Assembly (NCBI RefSeq): GCF_013337285.1
Contig: NZ_SUPW01000009.1
Span: forward strand, 1-64,000
DNA from: Agrobacterium tumefaciens
GTDB lineage: Bacteria > Pseudomonadota > Alphaproteobacteria > Rhizobiales > Rhizobiaceae
DNA length: 64,000 nt
Reading direction: 5' to 3'
Part shown: positions 1-8,704 of the stretch, in pieces
Layout: each line of letters opens with the position of its first letter
How positions within the stretch are numbered: position 1 is the stretch's first letter
Notes under the pieces: model-generated
Databases searched by the model: none
Told to the model about the DNA's origin: nothing
What the model saw: only the letters and a program-made list of their open reading frames with translations
Translations under genes and position numbers: made by a program

Positions 1-246
1 AGCAATATAAATCAGGCAAACAGGGCGGGCATGAACGGGGAAACAAAAAGCCTTCCCCGAAGCTAAAGAATCTAGGGGAACAGCGTCAATTCGTTGAAAA
101 CATACATCCTTTCAAGTCGAAATATGCAGGCGGCAACCACGGCTGCCAGTCAAAACAACTTTTCGCTTTGGCTTCATCGACAAGCTAGCATGATTATGTC
201 CACTTCTGGCCCTGAACGGATATCATTTACAAGAAATTATGTTCGC

Positions 247-909
247 TCATGCGTAGGCTACCCAGCCGCGGAAACTGATTGCTTGATAAAATTGCGTGAT
301 GCTCGTGAAACCTGCTTCCTGCAGATATTCTCGCTCTTCTTCCGGTGACCTTATGAAGGCTTTTCTCATCCCTATCTTAGCTGCGTTAAGTCTATCGGCG
401 TCCATCTGTGAAGAAGCGCCAAATTTGACATGCCGTTCGATCCAGGTTGAGTAAGCTGGTTCGCTCAATGGGAAACTGACGTGAGCTAGAACGAACGGCG
501 AGCCCGGTCGTAGACGCTGGCGAATGCCATCAAGCGTGACCTTCCTATCCTCGGGCGAGATATGGTGGAATACGAGCAGACATACTGCACCATCGAAAGG
601 CCCAGCGGGTGCAACAGAGATGCTGCCATTGTGAAGAGCTATGCGCTCAATAAGGTTTCCAATCGTTTTTTGTGCCAATGCAAGCATGTCCGATGACGGA
701 TCGACACCATCAAATTTCCAACCTGGCTGCTGTTCAGACAGTGCTTTTAGCTCAAGGCCACCACCCGCACCGACCACGAGCACTCGCCCGTCTTGGGGCA
801 CCCGTTCGGCCAAAAGCAGTCCCGCCATGCGATGAAGTCCATCGAGCCCCGGAACGTTGCGTCTAGCTCCTTCGATATAATCAGCCTGCCTTCCATCAAA
901 TGTACCCAC
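247..909 (-). CDS. Class I SAM-dependent methyltransferase
   Basis: 220-residue protein with a Rossmann-type SAM-binding region. Motif I is VLVVGAGGGLELKAL near residues 43-57, followed by an acidic motif II (FDGVDPSSDML) and a later FDGAVCLLVFHHI segment typical of methyltransferase motif IV. No substrate-specific domain is visible, so the methyl acceptor is unknown. A GTG start at 909 is supported by AAGGAG about nine bases upstream. The gene stands alone and sits in DNA visibly richer in A and T than the operon to its right, which could mean separate acquisition. Confident for the fold, not for the function. Confidence 0.8.
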   Translation of the reverse strand: MGTFDGRQADYIEGARRNVPGLDGLHRMAGLLLAERVPQDGRVLVVGAGGGLELKALSEQQPGWKFDGVDPSSDMLALAQKTIGNLIERIALHNGSISVAPAGPFDGAVCLLVFHHISPEDRKVTLDGIRQRLRPGSPFVLAHVSFPLSEPAYSTWIERHVKFGASSQMDADRLNAAKIGMRKAFIRSPEEEREYLQEAGFTSITQFYQAISFRGWVAYA

Positions 910-1252
910 AGCGACAACTCCTTTTTGCGCCTATCGTAACAACATAAGTTACGTAAGGCGCCGGTGCAATACCTCACATCAGGACAGCGAGCACCGCGGC
1001 GACCGCTAATGGCGCAAAGACGCCGCCCACCCATGTCGGCCATCAGCCCAAAGCCGTCGTCGAGCTGCTTTGATATCCAGGTAGAAACGACGTGTAGACA
1101 TTGCAGCGGGGCCACTCGAACCCATCAGATAAAAATCGCTGCCAAAACAACACGGTGCTGCTGGCGGCATCGGGTCTATGGCTGGGAAATGTCCGATAGG
1201 TCCCATAAATGGAACGGTTTGCTCTGACGCATTATCGTGATGTTTCTCACTC
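910..1252. other. Intergenic stretch, no gene seen
   Basis: Between the methyltransferase gene and the LacI-type promoter. Open frames on both strands give arginine-, cysteine- and proline-rich translations with no family resemblance, so no gene is called. Confidence 0.5.
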
Positions 1253-1281
1253 TTGACATCCTTTCGCAAACCTTGTTTATA
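1253..1281 (+). promoter_or_regulatory. Sigma-70-type promoter of the LacI/sugar operon
   Basis: TTGACA at 1253-1258 and TTTATA at 1276-1281 are separated by 17 bases, a near-consensus housekeeping promoter. The predicted start of transcription falls a few bases before the dyad at 1292-1307, so a repressor bound there would block initiation. Confidence 0.7.
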
Positions 1282-1291
1282 CGCATAAGCA

Positions 1292-1307
1292 GCTAATACG
1301 AATTAGC
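1292..1307. promoter_or_regulatory. LacI-family operator (16-bp dyad)
   Basis: GCTAATACGAATTAGC has perfect six-base arms GCTAAT/ATTAGC around a central CG, the usual form of a LacI/GalR half-site pair. It lies immediately downstream of the promoter and 24 bases before the regulator start codon, implying autoregulation and control of the downstream transporter operon. Confidence 0.65.
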
Positions 1308-1331
1308 AGAGCAGCAGGAAACGGGGTTTCG

Positions 1332-2390
1332 ATGGTTAGGCGCTTGACGCAACGTGACATTGCGATCTTCGCGGGGGTCAGCCAGGCAACGGTTTCGCTC
1401 GTGCTCAACGAGGCGAAATCCGCTGAAGGCCGTATCCCGCCTGAAACGCGGGAGCGCGTGCTGAAGGCCATTCGCGACACGGGTTATGTGGCGGATCCCA
1501 TTGCGCGCAGCATGGTCAAGGGCGCCAACCGGATTCTGGGTGTATTCACCTACCAGCCGGCTTTCCCGATTGCGCAGGCGGATTTCTACACGCCTTTTCT
1601 GATGGGAATAGAGGAGGAGGCGGAGAGGCTGGGCTACGACCTTCTGCTGATGACGGCCGCCGCGCGCGACGATAACGGCCGCAAGCGCATCTTCGGGGAA
1701 ACAGGTCGGCTTCGACTTGCTGACGGGTGCCTGATTCTGGGCAGCCAGTTCGATCGCGATGAGCTGGCCCAACTGGTTGCCGGTGACTACCCTTACGTCG
1801 CAGTCGGTCGCCGTGACGATGCCGGTGGGCCTGTGCGTTATGTTGGCGCGGATTACGTCACCGCCACGCATGCTCTTGTACGAGAGGCACTTGCCGCCGG
1901 CCATCGCCGTTTCGCCTTCATCGGCGCGACGGGTCCGGCGGAATCCATCAGCGACCGCTGGCGTGGTTTTCTCGCCGCAATCGAGGGCGCGGCGGAGCTG
2001 GTTTATTCCCATGAAAGTGAAAATGGCGATCCGGCCGAGCAACTGGCCGCCGTTCGCGCCAGCGGAGCAAGCGTCGTTTTTTTTGCCGAAGTGGCCGAAG
2101 CGGTGGTCTTCGACAATCACGCCCGTGCGCAGGGGGTGAGCGTCCCCGGCGATCTTTCCATCGTCGTGCTCGGCAGCGGCACGCGCACGCATACGCTCCG
2201 GTTGCAACGTGTCTTCACCTCCTATGCCATCCCCCGCGAAGAGATGGGCCGGCAGGCGACCTCCATGCTGGTCGAAACACTCACCAGTCCCCCCGGCCCC
2301 GTAAGGCAGATACTGCTGGGCTGCGACATCGTGGCGGGCGAAACGCTTGCTTCCCCAACTCAAGGCCCAACTCAAGGAAAGAGAACCTGA
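1332..2390 (+). CDS. LacI family transcriptional regulator
   Basis: 352 residues. An N-terminal LacI helix-turn-helix is visible at about residues 5-50 (LTQRDIAIFAGVSQATVSLVLN, then the hinge region ending near TGYVADPIAR). The remainder is a periplasmic-binding-protein-like sensor domain (about 60-340). The gene heads an operon with a FAD oxidoreductase and a carbohydrate ABC importer, so its ligand is probably the imported sugar or a derivative. The dyad at 1292-1307 is the likely operator. The stop is two bases from the GTG start of the next gene, implying translational coupling. Confidence 0.93.
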   Translation: MVRRLTQRDIAIFAGVSQATVSLVLNEAKSAEGRIPPETRERVLKAIRDTGYVADPIARSMVKGANRILGVFTYQPAFPIAQADFYTPFLMGIEEEAERLGYDLLLMTAAARDDNGRKRIFGETGRLRLADGCLILGSQFDRDELAQLVAGDYPYVAVGRRDDAGGPVRYVGADYVTATHALVREALAAGHRRFAFIGATGPAESISDRWRGFLAAIEGAAELVYSHESENGDPAEQLAAVRASGASVVFFAEVAEAVVFDNHARAQGVSVPGDLSIVVLGSGTRTHTLRLQRVFTSYAIPREEMGRQATSMLVETLTSPPGPVRQILLGCDIVAGETLASPTQGPTQGKRT

Positions 2391-2391
2391 C

Positions 2392-4002
2392 GTGAGAGAG
2401 TACAATGCAGATATTCTTGTGGTTGGCGGCGGGCTTGGCGGCGTGGCCGCGGCGCTTGGGGCCCTGCGCAACGGCCGCAGCGTTATCCTGACGGAAGCAT
2501 TCGAGTGGATTGGCGGCCAGCTGACCAGCCAGGCCGTGCCACCCGACGAGCACAGCTGGGTCGAACAGTTCGGAATCACCGCCAGCTATCGCGCGCTGCG
2601 CACGGGCGTGCGGCAATATTACCGCGACCACTATCCGCTGACGGACGCCGCCCGGGCGGATCTGACGCTCAACCCCGGTGACGGCAACGTATCTCGCCTG
2701 TGCCATGAACCGCGCGTTTCGCTGGCGGTGATGGAGGCGATGCTTGCCCCTTACGCGGCCGGCGGCAAGCTGACCATTCTCAAGCCGTATGAGCCGATCG
2801 CCGCAGAGGTCGACGGCGACACCGTGCGGGCCGTGACGCTGCGCCATTGCAATACGGGCGATCTCGTTTCCTGTTCGGCCCGCTACATCATCGACGCCAC
2901 CGAACTGGGCGATCTGCTGCCGCTGACCGCAACCGACTATGTCACCGGTTTCGAAGCGCAATCCGAAACCGGCGAGCCGAGCGCGCCGGCCGAAGCGCAA
3001 CCGCACAATCAGCAGGCCGTCTCGATCTGTTTCGCCGTCGATCAGGTTGACGGCAATCATGTCATCGACAAACCCGCCCGGTACGACCACTGGCGTCAGG
3101 TTGCCCCCGAATTCTGGGGCGGCCCGCTGTTGAGCTGGGACTCGCCCAATCCGCGGACGCTGGAGCGCAACCGCCGGTTCTTCGATCCCAACCCGGTCGA
3201 TAACGCAACACGCGACGTTGCCGACCAGCGCCACAGCGCCGGCGATATGAGCCTGTGGATATTCCGCCGCATTGCCGCCCGGCATACATTTCGGCCCGGC
3301 GCCTATGCCAGCGATATCTGCCTCGTGAACTGGCCGATGATCGATTATTTCGAAGCACCGATCATCGACGTTACCCCCGAACACTATGCCGAGCGGCTGG
3401 CCGACGCGGCAAGCCTGTCCTATTCCATGTTCTACTGGATGCAGACCGAGGCGCCTCGCCCGGATGGTGGCCAGGGCTTTCCGGGCCTTCGCCTGCGCGG
3501 CGACGTTACCGGCACGGAACATGGCCTGGCCATGGCGCCCTATATTCGTGAAAGCCGTCGCATTCGTGCCCTGACCACGGTGGTGGAACAGGATCTGTCG
3601 CTTGCCGTGCGCGGCGATCGCGGCGCGGTGCATTACCCTGATAGTATCGGTGTCGGCATGTACCGCATCGACCTGCACCCCTCGACGGGCGGCGATAATT
3701 ACATCGATGTCGGCGCCTGCCCTTTCGAAATTCCACTGGGTGCCCTTATTCCCCGCCACAAAACGAACCTGCTGGCGGCATCCAAGAATATCGGCACCAC
3801 GCATATCACCAATGGTTGCTACAGGCTGCATCCGGTCGAATGGAACATCGGCGAAGTGGCCGGCATGCTGGCCGCCTATTGCCTTGACAGGGGCGAGACC
3901 CCGCATGGCGTGCATGCCGATGAAAAGCGGTTGGCGGAGTTTCACACCCACATCGAACGCCAAGGGGTGGAGCGCCATTGGCCCGATATTCGCGGCTACT
4001 AG
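2392..4002 (+). CDS. FAD-dependent oxidoreductase (FAD_oxidored family)
   Basis: About 536 residues. The N-terminal FAD-binding motif is ADILVVGGGLGGVAAALGA, followed by the TEAFEWIGGQLTSQ segment seen in FAD_oxidored (PF12831) proteins. The C-terminal part carries a second conserved FAD-contact region (NLLAASKNIGTTHITNGCYR). An upstream ATG at 2347 would overlap the LacI gene by 44 bases. The GTG at 2392 has AAGGAAAGAG just before it and is preferred. Members of this family are often annotated only as putative dehydrogenases or xanthan-lyase-like proteins. Placement between a LacI regulator and a sugar importer suggests oxidation of the imported carbohydrate or an alditol; the actual substrate is unknown. 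Confidence 0.82.
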   Translation: MREYNADILVVGGGLGGVAAALGALRNGRSVILTEAFEWIGGQLTSQAVPPDEHSWVEQFGITASYRALRTGVRQYYRDHYPLTDAARADLTLNPGDGNVSRLCHEPRVSLAVMEAMLAPYAAGGKLTILKPYEPIAAEVDGDTVRAVTLRHCNTGDLVSCSARYIIDATELGDLLPLTATDYVTGFEAQSETGEPSAPAEAQPHNQQAVSICFAVDQVDGNHVIDKPARYDHWRQVAPEFWGGPLLSWDSPNPRTLERNRRFFDPNPVDNATRDVADQRHSAGDMSLWIFRRIAARHTFRPGAYASDICLVNWPMIDYFEAPIIDVTPEHYAERLADAASLSYSMFYWMQTEAPRPDGGQGFPGLRLRGDVTGTEHGLAMAPYIRESRRIRALTTVVEQDLSLAVRGDRGAVHYPDSIGVGMYRIDLHPSTGGDNYIDVGACPFEIPLGALIPRHKTNLLAASKNIGTTHITNGCYRLHPVEWNIGEVAGMLAAYCLDRGETPHGVHADEKRLAEFHTHIERQGVERHWPDIRGY

Positions 4003-4031
4003 CCAAAACGTATAATCTGGGAGGATTATTC

Positions 4032-5291
4032 ATGCGCAGGAGTATAGTCAAAATTGCATTGACCGGTTTTCTGGTCACATCCGGGCTGGTTTCGCCAGCT
4101 TTGTCGCAGGAATTGCGGATGGCCATCTGGAGCGCCAACGAAGCCCATCTCGCCCTCTTCAACGAGATCGCCGATGAGTTCGAAGCCAGCCATCCCGGCG
4201 TCAAGATCACCTACGATTCGCTTGCCTACGAAGGTTATGCCACCACCTTGACCACCCAGATCGCCGGCGGCAATCCCCCCGACCTGGCCTGGCTGTTCGA
4301 CACGACCGCCCCTGACTTCATGGCGGCCGGGGCGCTTTATCCCCTTACCGAAACCTTTGCCAATACCAAAGGTTACGACATGGACGACTTCCCCCCCGCA
4401 ACACTCACCGCCTGGTCGTATGAAGGGGTACAATATCTCTATCCCTTCTCGACATCGCCCTTCGGCGTTTTCGTCAACAACGACATGATCCGGGCGGCAG
4501 GCGCAAAGACACCCGCCGAGATGATCGCTGCCGGCGAATGGAACTGGGACAGTGCCATTGCGACAGCCGCGAAAGTTGCGGCCACCGGCAAACAGGGATT
4601 GATCATTCGTGATTTCGAATACAAGGCCTGGGAAAACCTTGCCGAAGTCTATACCGGGTGGAATGCCTATCCCTGGTCGAAGGATACCAAGTCCTGCGCT
4701 TTTGCCAGCCAGGAGATGGTTGATGCGATGCGCTTCATTCACGATGCGATCTTCGTGAAAAAAGCCATGCCAGGCCCCGGTGTTTCTGCCGACTTTTTTG
4801 CCGGGGATGCGGCGATGACGACCACCCAGATCAGCCGCGCAGCGCTACTGCCGAAAGGCGACAAGGCCTTCGATTGGGATCTCGTGCCGTTGCCTACAGG
4901 ACCTGCAGGTGACTATGCCGTAACAGGTCGGGCAGGCATTGGCGTCATGGCCAGCGGCAAAAACCCAAAGCTCGCGGCGGAATTCCTGGCGTTTTTCTCC
5001 TCCAAGCCTAATGTGGCCAAGCTCGCGCGGTTTTTCCCGCCGGCACGGCAGAGCTTGCTCACCGCCGATGTCCTCGCGGCCGCCAACCCATTGCTGTCGC
5101 GTAAACAGATAGAGGCCGTGGTCATTCGCGGCGTCGCCACCGGTCAATCAACGCAGCAGGTCCGCAATTTTGCCCGGCTGCAACAGACCGTTCGCGCTGG
5201 CCTTGACGGTCTCTGGCGTCCCGATGCCGATGTCGCGGCTGTCCTGCAAGCGCTCTGCGGCCGTCTCGATCCGTTGCTGGCGGCCAATTGA
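4032..5291 (+). CDS. Carbohydrate ABC transporter substrate-binding protein (family 1)
   Basis: About 419 residues. The Sec signal peptide is MRRSIVKIALTGFLVTSGLV followed by SPALSQ, with cleavage expected after the Ala-Leu-Ser-Gln region. The mature part is a classic family-1 sugar-binding fold (LRMAIWSANEAHLALFNEIADEF near the N terminus). The ATG at 4032 is preceded by GGGAGGA at a good distance, whereas the upstream in-frame ATG at 3978 lies inside the preceding gene. It would capture a mono- or oligosaccharide in the periplasm and deliver it to the two permeases that follow. Confidence 0.92.
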   Translation: MRRSIVKIALTGFLVTSGLVSPALSQELRMAIWSANEAHLALFNEIADEFEASHPGVKITYDSLAYEGYATTLTTQIAGGNPPDLAWLFDTTAPDFMAAGALYPLTETFANTKGYDMDDFPPATLTAWSYEGVQYLYPFSTSPFGVFVNNDMIRAAGAKTPAEMIAAGEWNWDSAIATAAKVAATGKQGLIIRDFEYKAWENLAEVYTGWNAYPWSKDTKSCAFASQEMVDAMRFIHDAIFVKKAMPGPGVSADFFAGDAAMTTTQISRAALLPKGDKAFDWDLVPLPTGPAGDYAVTGRAGIGVMASGKNPKLAAEFLAFFSSKPNVAKLARFFPPARQSLLTADVLAAANPLLSRKQIEAVVIRGVATGQSTQQVRNFARLQQTVRAGLDGLWRPDADVAAVLQALCGRLDPLLAAN

Positions 5292-5345
5292 CGCTTGGTA
5301 GTCATTCGATTTCCGCGGATGCGAAAGGCAGAAGGAAGAAAAGCC

Positions 5346-6272
5346 ATGACGCTTGCCCTCCAGACAGCGCAGACACAGGCCCGGCGCGGTTTCTGGACCA
5401 TGGCGCGCCGTGACGCCGCCACCGGTTATCTGTTCATAGCGCCGCAACTCATCGGTATCGTTGTCTTCGTGCTCGTGCCGCTGGTGCTGGTCTTCTGGTA
5501 TTCACTGCATGAGTGGAACGTGCTGGCAGGCTCGTTCCGGTTCACCGGCGTCGCCAACTACCAGAAGCTGCTCAGCGACCCGGCCATAGGCGAAGTGCTG
5601 GCCGTGACCGCCGTATTCTCCGCCGGGCTTGCCCTGCTCAATATGAGCCTGGCGCTGGGGCTTGCGTTGCTCCTGAATCAGAAGCTGGCCTTCATGACCG
5701 TGTTTCGCACACTGTTCTTTTCGCCTGTGGTGGTGTCGCTGGTCGCATGGACAATCGTCTGGAGTTTCTTGCTGCAGAACAATGGCGGCATCAACGGCCT
5801 CCTGCAAATGATCGGCGTCGAGGGGCCCAACTGGCTGCGCCACCCCACGACGGCGATGATCTCGGTCATCGTCGTGCAGGCGCTCAAAAATCTCGGCCTC
5901 AACATGATCCTGTTTCTAGCCGCGCTGCAGGGCGTGCCGCGTGAACTGTTCGAAGCCGCGCGCGTCGACGGCGTGCCGCGCTTCAAGCAGTTCTATCGCA
6001 TCACCCTGCCGATGATCAGCCCGACGATCCTGCTCGCCTCCATCGTCACCATCGTCGGCGCGTTGCAGGTCTTTGCGCAGATCATGATCCTCACGCAGGG
6101 CGGGCCGGGCTTTTCCACGACGGTTCTCGTTTATTACCTCTATCAGCAGGCCTTCCAGTTCTACCTCTTCGGTTATGGCTCGACACTCTCCATCATCCTG
6201 CTGGTCATTGTCGGCGCTCTCACCTTCATCCAATGGCACCTGCGCAGAAAGTTCGTATTCTATGAAAACTGA
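5346..6272 (+). CDS. Carbohydrate ABC transporter permease (MalF/UgpA type)
   Basis: About 308 residues with six predicted membrane segments. The EAA loop is visible as ELFEAARVDGVPRFKQFYRI, the coupling helix that contacts the ATPase. The start at 5346 is chosen because GGAAGAA lies upstream; the in-frame ATG at 5295 gives a charged extension unlike the family. It overlaps the next permease by 11 bases, typical of coupled binding-protein-dependent importers. Confidence 0.92.
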   Translation: MTLALQTAQTQARRGFWTMARRDAATGYLFIAPQLIGIVVFVLVPLVLVFWYSLHEWNVLAGSFRFTGVANYQKLLSDPAIGEVLAVTAVFSAGLALLNMSLALGLALLLNQKLAFMTVFRTLFFSPVVVSLVAWTIVWSFLLQNNGGINGLLQMIGVEGPNWLRHPTTAMISVIVVQALKNLGLNMILFLAALQGVPRELFEAARVDGVPRFKQFYRITLPMISPTILLASIVTIVGALQVFAQIMILTQGGPGFSTTVLVYYLYQQAFQFYLFGYGSTLSIILLVIVGALTFIQWHLRRKFVFYEN

Positions 6273-7104
6273 ACTCAGCCCACGCGCGCAGGCGCTGATC
6301 TATTTCATACTCTGCGTGCTGCTTGTCCCCTTCGTCTTTCCGACCTGGTGGATGGTGACGTCATCGGTAAAACCCGTCAGCCAGATATTTGCCTTTCCAC
6401 CCGACATCTGGCCACGCGCCTTTGATTTTTCATCCTATTCCGACGTTTTCAGAATACAGCCCTTCGCGCTGCAATACTGGAACTCCGCCTATATCGCCGC
6501 AATCGTCACCATCGGCACCATGGCCGTGGCTTCGATGGCCGGATATGCCTTTGCGCGCATCAGGTTCCCCTTCGCCAACGCCATCTTCATGGTGGTGCTG
6601 GTGGGATTGCTGATCCCGTCCGAAGTGACACTGGTTCCGCTGTTCCGGATGTTTCTCAAATGGGGCATGATCAACACGCACTGGCCGCTGATCCTGGTGC
6701 CGATCTTCGGCGCGCCGGCGGTCTTCGCCACCTTCATCATGCGCCAGTTCTTCATCTCCTTACCCGTGGAGCTGGAGGAGGCCGCGCGGGTCGATGGTCT
6801 CGGCCGGTTCAAGATATTCTGGACCATCGCCCTGCCGCTTTCCCGTCCGGCGCTGGCCGCCGTTGCGATCTTCACGTTTCTCGGCAGCTGGAATCTTTAT
6901 CTCGAACCCATCGTCTTTCTTTCCAGCCCCGATAAGTTCACCCTGCCCCAGGCGCTGACACAATTTACCGACGCCTATGGCGGGCCGATGTGGAACATCC
7001 AGCTTGCCGCCGCAACGATGACCGCCATTCCCGTACTCATCGTTTTCATCGTTGCGCAGAAACAATTCGTCGAAGGCCTCGCCCATACCGGCCTCAAAGG
7101 CTAA
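6262..7104 (+). CDS. Carbohydrate ABC transporter permease (MalG/UgpE type)
   Basis: About 280 residues. It starts at the ATG inside the end of the preceding permease gene, which gives MKTELSPRAQALIYFILCVL. Several hydrophobic segments and an EAA motif (ELEEAARVDGLGRFKIFWTI) identify a MalG-like permease. It should form the heterodimeric membrane channel with the preceding protein. The longer frame from 6175 lies within the upstream gene and is rejected. Confidence 0.92.
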   Translation: MKTELSPRAQALIYFILCVLLVPFVFPTWWMVTSSVKPVSQIFAFPPDIWPRAFDFSSYSDVFRIQPFALQYWNSAYIAAIVTIGTMAVASMAGYAFARIRFPFANAIFMVVLVGLLIPSEVTLVPLFRMFLKWGMINTHWPLILVPIFGAPAVFATFIMRQFFISLPVELEEAARVDGLGRFKIFWTIALPLSRPALAAVAIFTFLGSWNLYLEPIVFLSSPDKFTLPQALTQFTDAYGGPMWNIQLAAATMTAIPVLIVFIVAQKQFVEGLAHTGLKG

Positions 7105-7119
7105 TCGAAAGGCTGACCC

Positions 7120-8163
7120 ATGGCACCCGTTACCCTTAGATCCGTAAAGAAAAGCTATGGCGCATTCGCCACCATCCATGGTGTCGACATCGATATTGCC
7201 GATGGCGAATTCGTTGTCCTCGTCGGCCCATCGGGCTGCGGCAAATCCACCCTGCTCCGGATGATCGCAGGCCTTGAAACCGTGACCAGCGGCGATATCT
7301 CGATCAGCAGCCGTGTCGTCAACGAGATCGAACCGAAAGACCGCGACATCGCCATGGTCTTTCAGAACTACGCGCTTTATCCACACATGAGCGTGGCCAG
7401 GAACATGGCGTTTTCGCTCGAACATCGCGGCGGCAGCAAGGCCGAGATCGCCGAACGGGTGAACTGGGCAGCCGACATATTGGGGCTGACGCCGTTGCTC
7501 GAACGGTTCCCCCGCCAGCTTTCCGGCGGGCAACGGCAGCGTGTCGCCATGGGCCGCGCAATCGTCCGCAATCCGCAGGTTTTTCTGTTCGACGAACCGC
7601 TCAGCAATCTCGACGCCAAGCTGCGCGTGGTGATGCGCGGTGAAATCAAGGGGTTGCACCAGCGTCTGGGGGTCACGACCGTCTATGTCACGCATGACCA
7701 GGTGGAAGCCATGACCATGGCCGACAAGATCGTGGTGATGAATGCCGGACGGGTCGAGCAATGCGGGGCGCCGCTCGAGCTTTATGACCGGCCCGCCAAT
7801 CCCTTCGTCGCGGGCTTCATCGGTTCTCCGGCGATGAATTTCATCAAGGGGCGATTTACCGCCGATGGCTTCGAGGCTGACGGTATCGTCTTGCCCCTTC
7901 CGCCCGGCCCGGCCACAGGCGAAGCGATATATGGCGTCCGCCCGGAACATTTCGAACTGGTCAACCATGGCCTCCCCGCAACCGTTTTACTGGTGGAGCC
8001 AATGGGGTCGGAAACGCAGGTCACGATGATGCTCGGCCATCACCAGGTCATCGGCGTCTTCCGCGAGCGTGTGCAGGCGCAGCCGGGCGCGACCATCCAG
8101 GTTCAGCCCGACCTGAAATCGATCCATTTGTTCGATGCCGCGACCAATCAACGCCTCAACTAA
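7120..8163 (+). CDS. ABC transporter ATP-binding protein (UgpC/MalK type)
   Basis: 347 residues. Walker A is GPSGCGKST (about 36-44), the signature is [15 protein letters not shown], Walker B is [12 protein letters not shown], and the switch histidine is in [12 protein letters not shown]. The C-terminal region after residue 240 is the OB-fold regulatory/TOBE region typical of MalK-like ATPases that energise sugar importers. It begins 15 bases after the permease stop and completes the operon that began with the LacI gene. Confidence 0.94.
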   Translation: MAPVTLRSVKKSYGAFATIHGVDIDIADGEFVVLVGPSGCGKSTLLRMIAGLETVTSGDISISSRVVNEIEPKDRDIAMVFQNYALYPHMSVARNMAFSLEHRGGSKAEIAERVNWAADILGLTPLLERFPRQLSGGQRQRVAMGRAIVRNPQVFLFDEPLSNLDAKLRVVMRGEIKGLHQRLGVTTVYVTHDQVEAMTMADKIVVMNAGRVEQCGAPLELYDRPANPFVAGFIGSPAMNFIKGRFTADGFEADGIVLPLPPGPATGEAIYGVRPEHFELVNHGLPATVLLVEPMGSETQVTMMLGHHQVIGVFRERVQAQPGATIQVQPDLKSIHLFDAATNQRLN

Positions 8164-8176
8164 CGAACCCCTCGCC

Positions 8177-8656
8177 ATGACACGCCATCGCAAACCGGGT
8201 CTGAAGACGCATCGCGCCGACAGGCCACCTCCCGGCGTATTTTCACCATCCGAAATTGCATCGGATCCCTCATGGGTTCCGGATATGGCTGCTTCAGGCG
8301 AGCCGGCGATGACTGCGGAAACCTATATTGCCGCATATCTTGCCGACGTCGATGCATGGTGGTGGTCAACGAACCTGCATCACGAGCCAGGAGGTTTAGC
8401 GTTAAAACGCACCCTCGCTATTATCGCGCAAGCAAGGATGCCCGATCAACGAGCTCTCGGCCAGTTGGGTGTCGATCCACTGGAGAATATGATGTCCGAT
8501 GAACTGCTTGAGCTTTTGAGAGCCTGGATGCCGTTCACTCCCGCAATGTGCTACGCCCTCGGCTGCGTGCGGATGGAGTTCGAACCGCCCCAACTGCAAC
8601 GCCGCCTGAGTGCAATGGTAGCGGAATCGCGACGCAAAACAGAATTCAATGATTAA
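8177..8656 (+). CDS. Hypothetical protein, DUF6869-like
   Basis: A frame of up to 173 residues from 8135. The first ATG beyond the ATPase stop is 8177, but the compact domain begins only at about 8311 (MTAETYIAAYLADVDAWWW), so the start is uncertain. The body (W-rich helix, then RALGQLGVDPLENMMSDELLELL) resembles DUF6869, a small all-helical domain of unknown role whose hallmark is a GxGPLEDLL-like segment. The resemblance is from memory of the family pattern. No partner function can be assigned. Confidence 0.5.
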   Translation: MTRHRKPGLKTHRADRPPPGVFSPSEIASDPSWVPDMAASGEPAMTAETYIAAYLADVDAWWWSTNLHHEPGGLALKRTLAIIAQARMPDQRALGQLGVDPLENMMSDELLELLRAWMPFTPAMCYALGCVRMEFEPPQLQRRLSAMVAESRRKTEFND

Positions 8657-8704
8657 AAATCGCTGCCCGGAAACGCCATGTTGGGTTGAACTTGGGATGA
8701 CCAT

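Noticed and set aside
94..348. 84-codon open frame on the plus strand at the left edge
   Set aside because: No family resemblance and no ribosome site. It overlaps the 3' end of the methyltransferase gene on the other strand.
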